In this document: one piece after another, positions 41,975 to 42,569 of the stretch
How positions within the stretch are numbered: the first letter of the stretch is position 1
Layout of the letters: each line of letters opens with the position of its first letter
DNA from: Acidobacteriota bacterium
GTDB lineage: Bacteria; Acidobacteriota; Thermoanaerobaculia; UBA5066
Assembly (NCBI GenBank): GCA_029567505.1
Contig: JAKPXO010000003.1
Coordinates: forward strand, 1-42,569
Direction of reading: 5' to 3'
DNA length: 42,569 nucleotides
Position numbers and translations under genes: made by a program
Notes under the pieces: generated by a model
The model's database searches: none
What the model saw: only the letters and a program-made list of their open reading frames with translations
Told to the model about the DNA's origin: nothing

Positions 41975-42569
41975 CCGCCCGGCTCGAGACGAACCTGGAA
42001 GCCACCCGCCGGGACTACCTGGAGGCCGAGAAGCGGTTCGCCCGCCGCGTGGTGATCTGCGCCGGCACGGGCTGCATGGCGAACGGCGCCCTGAAGGTCT
42101 TCAAGGCTCTCCACGAGCAGGCCCGCGAACGAGGCATCCGCCTCGAGATCGAGCTGGACTACGAGGACGAGCGGGACAAGGCCGGCCTCCTCACCCGGAG
42201 CGGATGCCAGGGCTTCTGCCAGATGGGGCCGCTCCTCTCCATCGAGCCGGACGGAATCCTCTACTGCGGCGTGAAGCCCGGCGACGTGCCCGAGATCATC
42301 GAGGGCGTGGAGAGCGGCCGGCCGGTGGAACGCCTCCTCTACCGGGTTCCGGCCACCGGCCAGGTCTGCAGGGGCCACGGCGACATTCCCTTCTACGCGC
42401 AGCAGCAGCGCACGGTGCTGAAGGCGTGCGGCAGCCTCGACCCGGAGAACCTCCGCGAGTACATCGCGCGGGGCGGCTACTTCGCGGCCCGCAAGGCGCT
42501 GACCGAGATGACGGACGAGCAGGTCTGCCAGGAGATCCTGGAGGCGGGCCTTCGCGGTCGCGGCGGCGG
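41971..42569 (+). CDS. NuoF/HndC-like flavoprotein subunit, 3' end outside window
   Basis: The first 199 residues are visible. The GTG start overlaps the NuoE-like stop (GTGA). An N-terminal [2Fe-2S] thioredoxin-like domain has VVICAGTGCMANGAL and, about 40 residues later, GCQGFCQMGPLLSIEP. This extra domain is found in HndC/HydB-type subunits and in some bidirectional NAD enzymes, not in most NuoF proteins. It then enters the FMN/NADH domain with REYIARGGYFAARKALTEMT and ends at GLRGRGG. The NADH site and [4Fe-4S] motif lie beyond the window, so the complex cannot be named. Confidence 0.88.
   Translation, partial: MTARLETNLEATRRDYLEAEKRFARRVVICAGTGCMANGALKVFKALHEQARERGIRLEIELDYEDERDKAGLLTRSGCQGFCQMGPLLSIEPDGILYCGVKPGDVPEIIEGVESGRPVERLLYRVPATGQVCRGHGDIPFYAQQQRTVLKACGSLDPENLREYIARGGYFAARKALTEMTDEQVCQEILEAGLRGRGG

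Overview
This is a 42.6 kb chromosomal window of very high G+C (third codon positions almost all G or C), densely coded on both strands with short gaps and many 4-base GTGA start/stop overlaps. The mix of a BshA-type bacillithiol glycosyltransferase, class 1B PyrD with PyrK, a fused two-domain 2-oxo acid dehydrogenase E1, an orphan NtrC-type regulator, a Rex-controlled NuoE/NuoF module and GC-rich housekeeping genes fits an uncultured Acidobacteriota-like bacterium (Holophagae/Thermoanaerobaculia type). That placement is inference. No phage, plasmid, transposase, rRNA or CRISPR array was seen.

Layout. 1-3.5 kb: truncated bshA, adenosine deaminase, an RDD membrane protein, a DUF4097-like exported protein and a DUF4870-like membrane protein. 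3.6-6.3 kb (minus): tRNA-Leu(GAG), secG, tpiA, pgk. 6.4-13.9 kb (plus): mtnA-tsaD, lepA-lepB and a small membrane protein, then a 288-base non-coding block filled with copies of a GC-rich palindromic repeat, an S4-domain protein, an ArsA/Get3-type ATPase and an unknown small protein. 14-16.6 kb (minus): pyrK-pyrD-pyrF, with a repeat copy sitting between a duplicated pyrD 5' end. 16.6-20.1 kb (plus): a degenerate phosphodiesterase-like membrane protein and a GT39-like glycosyltransferase. 20.1-25.7 kb (minus): fatty acid desaturase, sigma-54 response regulator, fused E1 and an alpha/beta hydrolase.

25.8-34.0 kb is the most interesting part. It is an eight-gene same-strand locus: an unknown helical protein, a PspA/IM30-like (ESCRT-III-type) coiled-coil protein, an inner-membrane-anchored substrate-binding protein fused to an OmpA peptidoglycan-binding domain, an ABC permease, an ABC ATPase, a membrane/coiled-coil protein, a zinc-peptidase-like protein lacking the catalytic Glu, and a classic-clade AAA ATPase. 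The order and 4-base overlaps suggest one envelope-associated machine in which the AAA protein may remodel the PspA-like polymer. This is inference.

34-40.5 kb holds accessory and stress genes: a Uma2-family protein, a serine hydrolase, a small stress operon (lmo0937-like, BON, DUF883-like) behind a good sigma-54 promoter, an ICMT-like methyltransferase, a DUF202 protein, and MarR with an HSL-family esterase. 40.5-42.6 kb begins a redox module. Rex has a near-consensus sigma-70 promoter whose start point falls in a perfect inverted repeat. It is followed by NuoE/HndA-like and NuoF/HndC-like subunits, the latter cut by the window end. Several genes (ada, mtnA, the Uma2 gene, marR) have a -10-like hexamer 6-8 bases before a GTG start and no ribosome binding site, which suggests leaderless transcripts.
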